Shown: piece by piece, positions 35,598 through 43,795 of the stretch
How the letters are laid out: every line of letters begins with the position of its first letter
How positions within the stretch are numbered: position 1 is the first letter of the stretch
Source: Kribbella antiqua
GTDB lineage: Bacteria; Actinomycetota; Actinomycetes; Propionibacteriales; Kribbellaceae
Reading direction: 5' to 3'
Length of the DNA: 64,000 nt
Assembly: GCF_004345665.1 (NCBI RefSeq)
Contig: NZ_SLWR01000011.1
Location: 124,001 to 188,000 of the forward strand
Translations under genes and position numbers: made by a program
Notes under the pieces: generated by a model
Database searches by the model: none
What the model saw: the letters and a program-made list of their open reading frames with translations, nothing else
Told to the model about the DNA's origin: nothing

Positions 35598-37589
35598 CTA
35601 GCACCGCCGCAGCGTGCGGGAGCGACGCAAGGGCTGTTCTGCATCCTGTGGGAGAGTGCCGATGGTGAGCGTTGCGGGCCCGCAGGTGAGAATCGCTGCT
35701 GCGTGGTGATCGCGGATCGTATCGTCCGGACGGAGGCGCGCGAGCCGAAGCAGCTCGGCGGAGCACTCGAGGCCATCCGCGTGACCCGGCAGCATTGTGC
35801 CGGCCGGGATGCCGTGTTTGGCTCGATGCGACCGGGCCGCGTGCAGAAGGCGACGCAGCCGGTCCACGTCGGTTTCCGCCTCCGGGTCGAGCCGCCCGGG
35901 ACGGGCAGCCGGCCATGCGTGTGCGTCGAGAGCGTCCTGGCTGGAGCCGCCGGCGCCGGCCAGGGATTCCCACAGCTGCTCGGTGAGGTACGGCGCGATC
36001 GGGTGCAGCAGAAGGAGGAGCTCTGCCAGCGTCGCGGCGAGCGTGGCGCGCGAGCCAGGGTCGTGCCGGAGCGAGGGCTTGCGGGCCTCGAGATACAGGT
36101 CGGACAGGTCGTCGTGCATGAACCGGGCCAGCGCATCGGTCGTGCCGGCCAGGTCGAGCTCCTCGAACCCAGCGGATGCGAGTGCGCGGGTCCGTTCCAG
36201 GCGGGACGCCAGCCACCGATCCAGCGGGTGCGTGGGCTCCTGCGGTTCCGGAGGAGTGCTTGCGGCGAGATGGATGCCGTACGCCGTGGTGAGCCGCGCG
36301 ATGCTCCACAGCTTTTTCAGCAGCGCTAGGGCGCCGGTGAGGTCGGTGCGGCCGAACGACAGGTCCGCGCCGGGCCGGGCGCGGCGGCACAACGCAAGGC
36401 GCAGTGCGTCGGTTCCGAACTCGTCGGCGTAGTCGAGCGGGTCGATGGTATTCCCGAACGAGGTCGACATCTTCTTGCCGTGCTCAGTGCGGATCATGCC
36501 GTGCAGGTACAGCCGTTTGAAGGGTGCGGTGCCGGTCAGATGCGTACACAGCATCGTCATTCGGATCGCCCAGAAGAAGATCAGGTCTGACCCGGTGATG
36601 AGCAGGTCGTTCGGGTAGTACCGCGCCAGGTCCTCGGTCGCCTCGGGCCAGCCGAGCGTCGCCAGCGGCCACAGGCCCGAGGAGAACCAGGTGTCGAGGG
36701 TGTCCTCGTCGTGCGTCCAGCCGGCCGGGATTGCCTCGTCCGGCCCGAACGAATGAGCCGTGCCGTCGGCGCCGTACCAGATGGGGATCCGGTGCCCCCA
36801 CCACAGCTGCCGCGACAGGCACCAGTCACGCATCTCGTCGAGCCATCGCAGGTACTCGGTCGCCAGCTCGGGCGGATCGATGCGAAGCTGCCCGGATTCG
36901 AACGCTGACCGTGCGGAGGCGGCGAGCGTCGTGGTCGCGAGGTACCACTGTGGCGTGGAACGGATCTCGATCCTCGACGAGCAGCGTGTGCAGATGCGGC
37001 CGCCGGCGGTCTCGGTGGTCTCGATGTCGGACAAGCCGGTCTGGCAGCCGGTGCACCACAGCGTGTCCCGTTCGGCGCGGTAGATCAGTCCCTGCTCGAA
37101 CAGACGACTGAACGCCGCATGGGTCGCGCGAGCCGGGCCGGGATCGAGGGTGTAGGTGGACCGGTCCCAGTCCGGGGACATGCCGAGGCGTCGCATCTGC
37201 GTAGCGATCGTCTCGCCGGTCATGTCACCCCAGGCGCGTGTTCGAGCGAGGAACGCGTCGCGGCCGAGCTCGTGCCGGCTCGTACCCTCGGCGGCCAACT
37301 GCCGTTCCATCAAGGCCTGGGTGGCGATGCCGGCGTGGTCGGTACCCGGCAGCCACAGGGTCTCGGCGCCGAGCATCCGCCGGTGCCGGATGAACGCGTC
37401 GGAGATGGCGTGCTCATACGCGTGCCCCAGGTGCAGGCCGCCGGTGATGTTCAGCGGCGGCAGGATCATCGCGAAACGCTCGGCTGCGGGGCGCGGCCGG
37501 AACAGGCCCGCTCGCTCCCAGGCTGCGTAGCGGTCTGCGTCGCGGGCGAAGTGGTGCGCAGGGGTGTAGTGGGCGTCGAAGGTGGACAT
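35598..37589 (-). CDS. Valyl-tRNA-synthetase-like class I synthetase lacking the editing domain
   Basis: 663 residues from ATG 37589 (good GGGAG site), against about 850-950 for usual ValRS. HIGH motif HLGH at 53-56 within PPLNITGGLHLGH and KMSTS at about 371-375 are intact. DWCLSRQLWWGHRIPIWY and WFSSGLWPLATLGWP are typical of ValRS. In the CP1 position, where about 200 residues of editing domain are expected, only a four-cysteine ribbon (C178, C181, C199, C202) remains and then RSTPQWY. The C-terminal coiled arm is also missing. It may be a paralogue with a special role (resistant form, or amino-acyl donor for a product). tRNA charging is plausible but unproven. Confidence 0.85.
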   Translation of the reverse strand: MSTFDAHYTPAHHFARDADRYAAWERAGLFRPRPAAERFAMILPPLNITGGLHLGHAYEHAISDAFIRHRRMLGAETLWLPGTDHAGIATQALMERQLAAEGTSRHELGRDAFLARTRAWGDMTGETIATQMRRLGMSPDWDRSTYTLDPGPARATHAAFSRLFEQGLIYRAERDTLWCTGCQTGLSDIETTETAGGRICTRCSSRIEIRSTPQWYLATTTLAASARSAFESGQLRIDPPELATEYLRWLDEMRDWCLSRQLWWGHRIPIWYGADGTAHSFGPDEAIPAGWTHDEDTLDTWFSSGLWPLATLGWPEATEDLARYYPNDLLITGSDLIFFWAIRMTMLCTHLTGTAPFKRLYLHGMIRTEHGKKMSTSFGNTIDPLDYADEFGTDALRLALCRRARPGADLSFGRTDLTGALALLKKLWSIARLTTAYGIHLAASTPPEPQEPTHPLDRWLASRLERTRALASAGFEELDLAGTTDALARFMHDDLSDLYLEARKPSLRHDPGSRATLAATLAELLLLLHPIAPYLTEQLWESLAGAGGSSQDALDAHAWPAARPGRLDPEAETDVDRLRRLLHAARSHRAKHGIPAGTMLPGHADGLECSAELLRLARLRPDDTIRDHHAAAILTCGPATLTIGTLPQDAEQPLRRSRTLRRC

Positions 37590-37653
37590 CGCGGTCTCCC
37601 AGGATGGGTCGTCGTGGGCGCCGCGGACGGAGTTGCCCGGGGCGCGCGGAGGC

Positions 37654-37675
37654 GCCCTCGCCGTGAGGCGAGGGC
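37654..37675 (-). promoter_or_regulatory. Strong hairpin in the leader of the ValRS-like gene
   Basis: GCCCTCGCC and GGCGAGGGC form a perfect 9-bp stem with a 4-nt loop, 65-86 bases upstream of the ValRS-like start. The stem begins at the last base of the stop codon of the leader frame described next. No U tract follows, so it is not a clear intrinsic terminator. T-box features were not found. Confidence 0.5.
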
Positions 37676-37743
37676 TACCGTACGACGAACCGACCGCCTG
37701 GCAGGCAGAATCCACCGAGAAGCGGGGCTGCCTGGCTGGTCAT
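37675..37743 (-). CDS. Possible leader peptide with tandem valine codons
   Basis: 22 codons from ATG 37743, ending ...FVVR then TAG. The Val pair (GTC GTA) stands two codons before a stop that abuts the 9-bp hairpin, and a valine-type tRNA synthetase-like gene follows. A ribosome slowed at Val codons could alter that hairpin, as in amino-acid attenuators. The ribosome-binding site is weak and two Val codons are few, so this is tentative. Confidence 0.35.
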   Translation of the reverse strand: MTSQAAPLLGGFCLPGGRFVVR

Positions 37744-37872
37744 GACATCTACTGTGACCGATCCGCCCCGAGATGCAACAGGTTTCAGCGGCCGATCCGC
37801 TGTGACAGCTGAGTTCGTGCTGCGAGTTGACAAGGTCACGTCCACGGACAAGGCGTCACGGATGCCGGACGG

Positions 37873-38200
37873 CTATGACTCGAACTTTGTCCATTGCCCT
37901 TCGGAGACCACCTCGACGGAGCCGTCGGCGACCTTGATGGCCGTCTGTTCGTCGATGGCATCGGACGGGACGCCGATGTCGGCGGCCCACCGATTTGCGT
38001 CAGCCACAGTCTTCTGCGGGAAAGCGTCCAGGTGCGGGAAGATCGAGAAGTCGACGACTCCCAGGGTGCGGTCGTCCGGCGCGGACAGCCACTCGACGAA
38101 GTCCGCTCCGATCCGGGGCGTCATCACCATGCTGCCGGCACTCACTCCCACCCAGACCGTGTCGGGCAGCGAGGGCAGCAGACACGTGCACCCGACCGAC
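37873..38200 (-). pseudogene. Peptidase E (S51 dipeptidase) remnant, N-terminally truncated
   Basis: The readable part includes LPDTVWVGVSAGSMVMTPRIG with the nucleophile Ser of peptidase E/cyanophycinase, FSIFPHLD with the catalytic His region, and AIDEQTAIKV near the end; it stops at 37873. Upstream of about 38180 the frame no longer resembles the family and no start with the missing 100 or so residues is found. The gene therefore appears broken by deletion or rearrangement. A GTG at 38151 could start a 92-residue product, but it would lack half the fold. Confidence 0.7.
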
Positions 38201-38301
38201 GCACGCAGGATGCGGAGGTCGCGGCAACGGCTGGTCGATCGACTTGTTTTGTTGGTGTGTTGGTCACCTGATGCGTTTGAAGCGACTGGTACAAAGGTGG
38301 C

Positions 38302-38331
38302 GGCCCCGCAAAGGTATGAGCTTGCGGGGCC
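38302..38331. terminator. Hairpin terminator between DUF1990 gene and peptidase E remnant
   Basis: GGCCCCGCAA (38302-38311) and TTGCGGGGCC (38322-38331) form a perfect 10-bp stem with a 10-nt loop, 5 bp beyond the stop of the DUF1990 gene on the minus strand. There is no clear T tract in either direction. Confidence 0.6.
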
Positions 38332-38335
38332 TTTG

Positions 38336-38899
38336 CTATGGGGTGGCTAGGCGGCGGAGGGCTTCGGCGTAGCGGCGGGCGGCGTAGTGCTGGGCTTTGC
38401 GGGTGGCTGGGCCGGCGAGGCGGGTATACCAGGTGCCGGCGCGGCTGTAGGCGCGGACGGTGAAGTAGATGCCGTCGGGCTCGCGGGTGACGACGAAGGA
38501 CTCCTCGCCGGACTCGGGGTGGCCTTGCAGAGTGCCGTAGGCGAAGCCGATGCGGTCCGGCTCGTCGAGAGTCCACACGACTCGGCACGGCACGGGGAGT
38601 CCCGCCGTACCGAGGGGTGACATCAGCCGGAGGCGTCCGACCAGCATGCCGGCGCCCAGCCTGCCGAGACTGTTGGTGCCGATCTGAGCCGGGCTGTCGG
38701 TCGCCTTCATCGGCAGTCCGGCGGCGCGGTGCATCCGCCAGTGCAGCAAGGCGTCGCCGGCTCGGCGGAACACCTCATCGCCCTCGCCGATCCGCGCCCG
38801 ATACTCCAACCGGTGGTAGCCCGGCGGCGTCTCGACGTACCGGGTGGAGCCCACCACGTCGTAGCTGAACCGCAGCCGGGTCAGGTCCTCCAGCTTCAT
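38336..38899 (-). CDS. DUF1990 family protein
   Basis: 187 residues from ATG 38899. YHRLEYRARIGEGDEVFRRAGDALLHWRMHRAAGL and the later RIGFAYGTLQGHPESGEESFVV match the DUF1990 (YndJ-like beta-barrel) family. No signal peptide. Function of the family is not established. Longer upstream starts would overlap the LCP gene and are rejected. Ends just before the hairpin at 38302. Confidence 0.85.
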   Translation of the reverse strand: MKLEDLTRLRFSYDVVGSTRYVETPPGYHRLEYRARIGEGDEVFRRAGDALLHWRMHRAAGLPMKATDSPAQIGTNSLGRLGAGMLVGRLRLMSPLGTAGLPVPCRVVWTLDEPDRIGFAYGTLQGHPESGEESFVVTREPDGIYFTVRAYSRAGTWYTRLAGPATRKAQHYAARRYAEALRRLATP

Positions 38900-38988
38900 G
38901 CAGCTCCTTCCACCGTACGCAATCGCCGCCAGGCCAGTAGACCGCACAGCGAGCATGCCCAGGCTCACCACTGCGTGGACGAGAGTGA

Positions 38989-40014
38989 TCAACTGCTCTT
39001 CAGGCTCGTGGTGTTGTCGGCCTTGAGGGCGTTGAAGAGCGCCAACGCCTTCTTCTTGTCCCACTTCACCGCGACGCCGCGGCCGTTGCCCAGTTCGTAG
39101 TTCTCGTCGCCGATCGGGACCGTCATCATCACGCCCTTGCCGCCTGACACCGACCGCATCCCGAGCGCGAACCGGCCGAAGTCGGTCAGGCCCATGCCCT
39201 TGTCGACCGTCAGCGCGTCGACACCCTTGGTCGCGACGTTGTAGTAGCGGATCGGGTTCAGGAACGTCGACGGCGAGCTCGCCTTCGCCGCGACCGCGCC
39301 GACCATCTCGCGCTGCCGCTCGACCCGGCCGAAGTCGTTCTTGTTGTCGGCGTGCCGGGAGCGGACGTAGCCGAGCGCGTTCACCCCGTTCAGCTTCTGG
39401 CAGCCGGCCGGCAGGTTGATGTGCGCCTGCTTGTCCTTCATTGCCTTGGGCAAGCACATCTTGATGCCGCCGACACTGTCGATGATCGACGCGAAGCCGC
39501 CGAAGCCGACGTTGACGTAGTGGTCGATCCGCAGGTGGGTCGCATTCTCGATGGTCTCGATCAGAGTGGCCGGGCCCTTGTTGAAGGCGGCGTTGATCTT
39601 CGACTCGCCGCGGATACCCGGGATCTCCACCGCGCTGTCCCGCGGAATGCTGATCAGCACCGTCGGCCCGGACTCCGGCACGTGCATCAGCATGATGGTG
39701 TCGGTCCGTTGCGGCCCGTAGTTCTTGTTGCCGACGTGCAGCTTGGCGCGCTCGGCCGGGGTGAGGTCTTCGCGGTCGTCCGAGCCGACCATCAGGTACG
39801 TCGTACCGGGCGTCTCGGCCGGGCGTTTACCGGCCGGCATCGCGTCGACCTTGTCGATCCGGCTCCACGCGTAGAGCGGAACGCAGACCAGCATGAGGAT
39901 GAACAGCAGGACGATCAGTCCGACAGTGCGGAGGAACCAGTTGCGCCGCTTCCTCTTCGGCGGTGCCTGCGGTCGGCTCACGTAGCGCGGGTCGATGGGC
40001 TGCGGTTGACTCAT
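38989..40014 (-). CDS. LytR-CpsA-Psr (LCP) family cell-wall glycopolymer ligase
   Basis: 341 residues from ATG 40014. A basic cytoplasmic start (PPKRKRRNW) leads to one membrane helix (about 28-50) and an external LCP domain. The domain has GSDDRED, RTDTIMLMHV, SIPRDSAVEIPG and YVRSRHADNKNDFGRVERQREM, which hold the conserved Arg and Asp residues that bind the polyprenyl pyrophosphate. It attaches glycopolymers to peptidoglycan. No LytR_C domain in this copy. Confidence 0.92.
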   Translation of the reverse strand: MSQPQPIDPRYVSRPQAPPKRKRRNWFLRTVGLIVLLFILMLVCVPLYAWSRIDKVDAMPAGKRPAETPGTTYLMVGSDDREDLTPAERAKLHVGNKNYGPQRTDTIMLMHVPESGPTVLISIPRDSAVEIPGIRGESKINAAFNKGPATLIETIENATHLRIDHYVNVGFGGFASIIDSVGGIKMCLPKAMKDKQAHINLPAGCQKLNGVNALGYVRSRHADNKNDFGRVERQREMVGAVAAKASSPSTFLNPIRYYNVATKGVDALTVDKGMGLTDFGRFALGMRSVSGGKGVMMTVPIGDENYELGNGRGVAVKWDKKKALALFNALKADNTTSLKSS

Positions 40015-40314
40015 ACCCACGACCGTATCGGGGTCCGGGTCTGGACACGTCACCCCACTGAACGGTTCTACCGGTCCAAAACTGGATCCCGCCTCCTCCA
40101 GAAGGACGAAATCACCCGTGACACCGAACCAGACCCTGCGGACCAGACCAGAACCAGTGGCATGACCGGGATGGACTGTGATTGACGAGCGGACGGGCGG
40201 GAAAGTTCCTGGCGCCCGGAATGCGGAAGCTTCTCGCTAACGACAATCATTTCGGTTAACGTACTTGGCGATCGACCGGGCGCGCCGCCCGGAAGTACGA
40301 GTCTGAGGAGAGCC
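40015..40314. other. Intergenic region of 300 bp before the HU gene
   Basis: No credible gene. It holds the divergent upstream regions of the LCP gene and the HU gene. The HU side is AT-richer at 40230-40262 and includes GACAATCATTTCG (40242-40254), which loosely resembles half of an actinobacterial Zur/Fur box. No clear hairpin or strong promoter consensus was seen. Confidence 0.4.
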
Positions 40315-40608
40315 GTGAATCGCAACGAGCTGGTCGCCGGGGTGGCGGAGAAGGCGGGCATTCCGCGGAACCAGGCCGAGAAGGTCCTCGACGCGCTGGG
40401 CGACGTCGTCACCGAGGCCGTGCACAAGGGCGACAAGGTGTCGCTGACCGGCCTGCTGAGCATCGAGCGGGTGATGCGCGCGCCGCGCACCGGCCGCAAC
40501 CCGCAGACCGGTGAGCCGCTGTCCATCCCGGCCGGCTACTCCGTCCGACTCTCCTGCGGCAGCCGCCTCAAGGCTGCCGCACGTGGCGACCTCCGCACTG
40601 TCTCCTAA
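40315..40608 (+). CDS. HU-family DNA-binding protein
   Basis: 97 residues from GTG 40315 with GAGGAG upstream. MNRNELVAGVAEKAGIPRNQAEKVLDAL forms the dimer helices, and the arm RAPRTGRNPQTGEPLSIPAGYSVRLSCGSRLKAA carries the conserved GRNPQTG. It binds DNA without sequence preference and bends it. It lacks the long Lys/Ala-rich tail of the main mycobacterial-type HupB, so it is likely a secondary HU. Ends overlapping the stop of the convergent gene by 4 bp. Confidence 0.93.
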   Translation: MNRNELVAGVAEKAGIPRNQAEKVLDALGDVVTEAVHKGDKVSLTGLLSIERVMRAPRTGRNPQTGEPLSIPAGYSVRLSCGSRLKAAARGDLRTVS

Positions 40609-41630
40609 CGCCGTACGGCGGTAGCCCAGTACTGCGTCGTGGGCGTCGGGGTGGTGGAGAAGCGAGCGTTCGGCAGATAGAGCCGGTGGCCGAAAGCGGC
40701 TGCTGTGGTGGGAATGTCGAAGTCCGGGCTGGTGATCGTGCGGACCAATGAGCCCTTGGTGCCGGCCCGGTTCAGCTGCAGCACGGCGACCCTGTTGAGG
40801 AAGTTCTGGACGACGTACAGCGTCCGGCTCTTCAGCAGCAGGCCGTCGCCGTTCGTCATCACCGCCCCGCCCAGGTCGAGCTTCTGCGTCACGCCGGTCC
40901 GCGGGTTCACCCGGAACAGGAACCCGGTCGCCGACTGCACGATGATCAGCGCCCGGCCGTTCGGCGTCAGCGAGATGCCGTTGCCGTTGAAGCCGGCTTG
41001 GTGCACGTAGTCGCCAGTCAGCGGGATCGCCCGTACGGCGGACTGCCCGAGCAGCCGGCCGTTACGCCCGAACGGCACTTTGTAGACGAACGCACGACTG
41101 GAGTCGGTGAACCACGCCCCGCTCTTGCTCAGCACCACGTCGTTGACGAACGTCGCGGCAGCCGTGGTCAGCACGTAGCTCTTCAGGATCTTGCCGGTCC
41201 GGGTGTCGACCACCCGCGCGGTACCGGTGGGCCCGCCGGCGATGAACAGCCGGCCGCGGTTGTCGATCTTCAGCCCGACCGACGGCGTACCCGGTCCCTG
41301 GCTGATCACTTTGCCCTTGCCTGTGACGAGGCTGGCGGCGTAGATGTCTCCGTCGGCCAGCGAGCTGAAGTACGCCGTACTGCCCCGGATGGCGATGCCC
41401 TCGGGCTGGAAGCCGTTCGGCAGCTTGATCCGGGTCGGGAAAGCCTGCGAGGCCTTGCTGGCGGCGGCTGTGTTGAGGAACCGGATCGGGTCGCAGTGGT
41501 CGTGGTCGACCGAGCGCTTGAAGGTGGAGGACGCGGGCGTCGGGGCTCCGGTGGCCACCGTCGACGTGGTGACGAGCCCCAGGATCAACGCGGGTAGGCC
41601 GAGTGCGGCTGCGAGGCTACGGATGAACAT
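40605..41630 (-). CDS. Secreted SMP-30/gluconolactonase-like beta-propeller protein
   Basis: 341 residues with a Sec signal peptide ending about ATGA-PTP (residue 28-30). The mature part has repeated beta-propeller blades: GFQPEGIAIRGSTAYFSSLADGDIYAA, VGLKIDNRGRLFIAGG, FVNDVVLSKSGAWFTDSS and GNGISLTPNGRALIIVQ. These match the SMP-30/LRE or NHL-like superfamily. Exported, role unknown. Divergent from the M13 peptidase with 152 bp between. Confidence 0.8.
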   Translation of the reverse strand: MFIRSLAAALGLPALILGLVTTSTVATGAPTPASSTFKRSVDHDHCDPIRFLNTAAASKASQAFPTRIKLPNGFQPEGIAIRGSTAYFSSLADGDIYAASLVTGKGKVISQGPGTPSVGLKIDNRGRLFIAGGPTGTARVVDTRTGKILKSYVLTTAAATFVNDVVLSKSGAWFTDSSRAFVYKVPFGRNGRLLGQSAVRAIPLTGDYVHQAGFNGNGISLTPNGRALIIVQSATGFLFRVNPRTGVTQKLDLGGAVMTNGDGLLLKSRTLYVVQNFLNRVAVLQLNRAGTKGSLVRTITSPDFDIPTTAAAFGHRLYLPNARFSTTPTPTTQYWATAVRR

Positions 41631-41782
41631 GACTGGTCACTTCCCCTGGTCAGCTTCACCGTAGAACTACGAGCCGCACGCCGGAACGGTTCAGGACTGC
41701 CAGAAAGTTCAGCGATCTTTCGGGCGCACCGGGTACTGTCGGCGACAGAAAAATCCGCACGTCGTGAAGGAGCGGGCACGGG

Positions 41783-43738
41783 ATGACAGCAGGGATTGAC
41801 ACTTCGGGTCTGTCGAGCACGGTACGGCCGCAGGACGACCTGTACCGGCATGCGAACGGGCCGTGGCTGGAGCAGCACGAGATCCCGGCGGACAAAGCCA
41901 TCTACGGCGCCTTCCACGCACTGTCCGCCTCGGCCGAGCAGGACGTCCGCGCCATCGTCGAGAAGACCGTCGCCGCCGGTCACCCGGACGGCAGCGAGCC
42001 ACGCAAGGTCGCCGACCTCTACAGCAGCTTCATGGACGAGGAGACGATCGAGCGGCGCGGCGCCGAGCCAATCGCCGACCAGCTCGCCCTGGTGCGCGGG
42101 GTCGAGGATCTCGGCGGCCTGGCCGAGGCGCTCGGGCGGCTCGAGCTGCAGGGCGTGAACGGCATTTTCTACACCTGGATCGACGTCGACGCGAAGAAGT
42201 CCGACGAGTACGTCACCTACGTCATGCAGGGCGGCATCAGCCTGCCCGACGAGTCGTACTACCGCGAGGACAACTTCGCCGAGATCCGGACGGCGTACGT
42301 CGGCCACGTCGCGCGGATGCTCGAACTCGCCGGACTGCCCGACGCGTCCGGTGCGGCCGAGCGGATCCTGGAGCTGGAGACGCGGATCGCCGCCGGCCAC
42401 TGGGACCGCGTCAAGAGCCGCGACGTCACGCTCACCTACAACAAGGTCGACCGGGCCGGGCTCGAGGAGCTCACCCCCGGGTTCGACTGGTCGCGCTGGC
42501 TCACCGGGTACGACGTACCGGAGCATGTCATCGCGCAGGTCGTCGTACGGGAGCCAGACTTCTTCACCGCGGCGGCGACGGCGCTGCGGGAGGTCGAGCT
42601 CGACCGGTGGAAGGAGTGGCTGAGCTGGCGGATCGTGCACGGCGCGGCGCCGTTGCTGAGCAAGGCCTTTGTCGACGAGAACTTCGCCTTCTACGGCAAG
42701 ACGCTGACCGGCGCGCCCGAGCTGCGCGAGCGGTGGAAGCGTGGCGTCGGCGTGGTCGAGTCCGCGCTCGGCGAGGCGCTCGGCCAGTTGTACGTCGCCG
42801 AGCACTTCCCGCCGGTGGCGAAGGCCCGGATGGTCGAGCTGGTGGCGAACCTGGTCGAGGCGTACCGGCAGCGGATCGACGCGCTCGAGTGGATGGGGCC
42901 GGACACCCGGCAGCGGGCGCTGGAGAAGCTCGGCACATTCCTGCCGAAGATCGGCTACCCGGACAAGTGGAAGGACTACAGCGCGCTCGAGGTCGACCCG
43001 GCCGACCTGTTTGGCAACGTTCGCCGCTCGGTGGCGGTGGAGACCGCGCGTGAGCTGGCCAAGCTCGGGCAGCCCGTGGACCGGACCGAGTGGAAGATGA
43101 CGCCGCAGACGGTCAACGCGTATTACAACCCGCGGATGAACGAGATCGTCTTCCCGGCCGGCATCCTGCAGCCGCCGTTCTTCGACCTGGACGCCGACGA
43201 CGCGGTGAACTACGGCGCCATCGGCGCGGTGATCGGGCACGAGATCGGCCACGGCTTCGACGACCAGGGTTCCCGGTACGACGCGGCCGGCAACATCAAC
43301 GACTGGTGGACTTCTGAGGACCGGGCGGCGTTCGAGGAACGCACCGGGAAGCTGGTCGCGCAGTACGACGCGCTCTCGCCGGCCGAGGTGGCGGATCAGC
43401 ACGTCAACGGCAAGCTCACCCTGGGCGAGAACATCGGCGACCTCGGCGGGCTGTCGATCGCGTACGTCGCCTATCAGCTGTCGCTGGACGGCGCCGAGCC
43501 GCCGGTGATCGACGGGCTGACCGGGAGCCAGCGATTCTTCCTGTCCTGGGCGCACGCCTGGTCCACGAAGACGCGGGCCGAGGAGGCCGCCCGGCGGCTG
43601 GCGATCGACCCGCACTCGCCGCCGGAGTTCCGCTGCAACGCGGTGGTGAAGAACATCGACGAGTTCCACGACACGTTCGGCGTGACCGAGAACGACGGCA
43701 TGTGGCTCGCGCCGGAGGAACGCGTCAAGATCTGGTGA
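41783..43738 (+). CDS. M13-family metallopeptidase (PepO/neprilysin-like)
   Basis: 651 residues, the standard size. The zinc motif HEIGH is at about 486-490 (GHEIGHGFDDQGSRYD), with the third ligand in GENIGDLGG; VNAYYNPRMNEIVFPAGILQPPFFD precedes it, and the late SWAHAWSTK and RCNAVVKNIDEFHDTFGV are as in M13. There is no signal peptide or membrane helix, so it is intracellular, like PepO. It degrades oligopeptides. Ends before a strong convergent terminator. Confidence 0.95.
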   Translation: MTAGIDTSGLSSTVRPQDDLYRHANGPWLEQHEIPADKAIYGAFHALSASAEQDVRAIVEKTVAAGHPDGSEPRKVADLYSSFMDEETIERRGAEPIADQLALVRGVEDLGGLAEALGRLELQGVNGIFYTWIDVDAKKSDEYVTYVMQGGISLPDESYYREDNFAEIRTAYVGHVARMLELAGLPDASGAAERILELETRIAAGHWDRVKSRDVTLTYNKVDRAGLEELTPGFDWSRWLTGYDVPEHVIAQVVVREPDFFTAAATALREVELDRWKEWLSWRIVHGAAPLLSKAFVDENFAFYGKTLTGAPELRERWKRGVGVVESALGEALGQLYVAEHFPPVAKARMVELVANLVEAYRQRIDALEWMGPDTRQRALEKLGTFLPKIGYPDKWKDYSALEVDPADLFGNVRRSVAVETARELAKLGQPVDRTEWKMTPQTVNAYYNPRMNEIVFPAGILQPPFFDLDADDAVNYGAIGAVIGHEIGHGFDDQGSRYDAAGNINDWWTSEDRAAFEERTGKLVAQYDALSPAEVADQHVNGKLTLGENIGDLGGLSIAYVAYQLSLDGAEPPVIDGLTGSQRFFLSWAHAWSTKTRAEEAARRLAIDPHSPPEFRCNAVVKNIDEFHDTFGVTENDGMWLAPEERVKIW

Positions 43739-43747
43739 GCAGATTGG

Positions 43748-43772
43748 AGGGGCGCACAGACTGTGCGCCCCT
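43748..43772. terminator. Bidirectional terminator between M13 peptidase and aminopeptidase P
   Basis: AGGGGCGCACA and TGTGCGCCCCT make an 11-bp perfect stem with a 3-nt loop, 9 bp after the M13 stop and 23 bp before the end of the convergent gene. No T tract. Confidence 0.7.
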
Positions 43773-43795
43773 TCAGCGTGCGGCCGTCGTACTGG

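Noticed and set aside
37621-37715. N-terminal extension of the ValRS-like protein to 37715
   Set aside because: It would cross the leader hairpin and add non-homologous residues; ATG 37589 has a good ribosome-binding site and begins the normal N-terminal helix.
37589-37743. T-box riboswitch before the ValRS-like gene
   Set aside because: No T-box sequence, stem I with specifier loop or AGTA-bulge pattern could be found; only a simple hairpin and a short frame.
41585-43669. A long minus-strand frame opposite the M13 peptidase
   Set aside because: Antisense artefact; the plus strand has the full M13 catalytic set.
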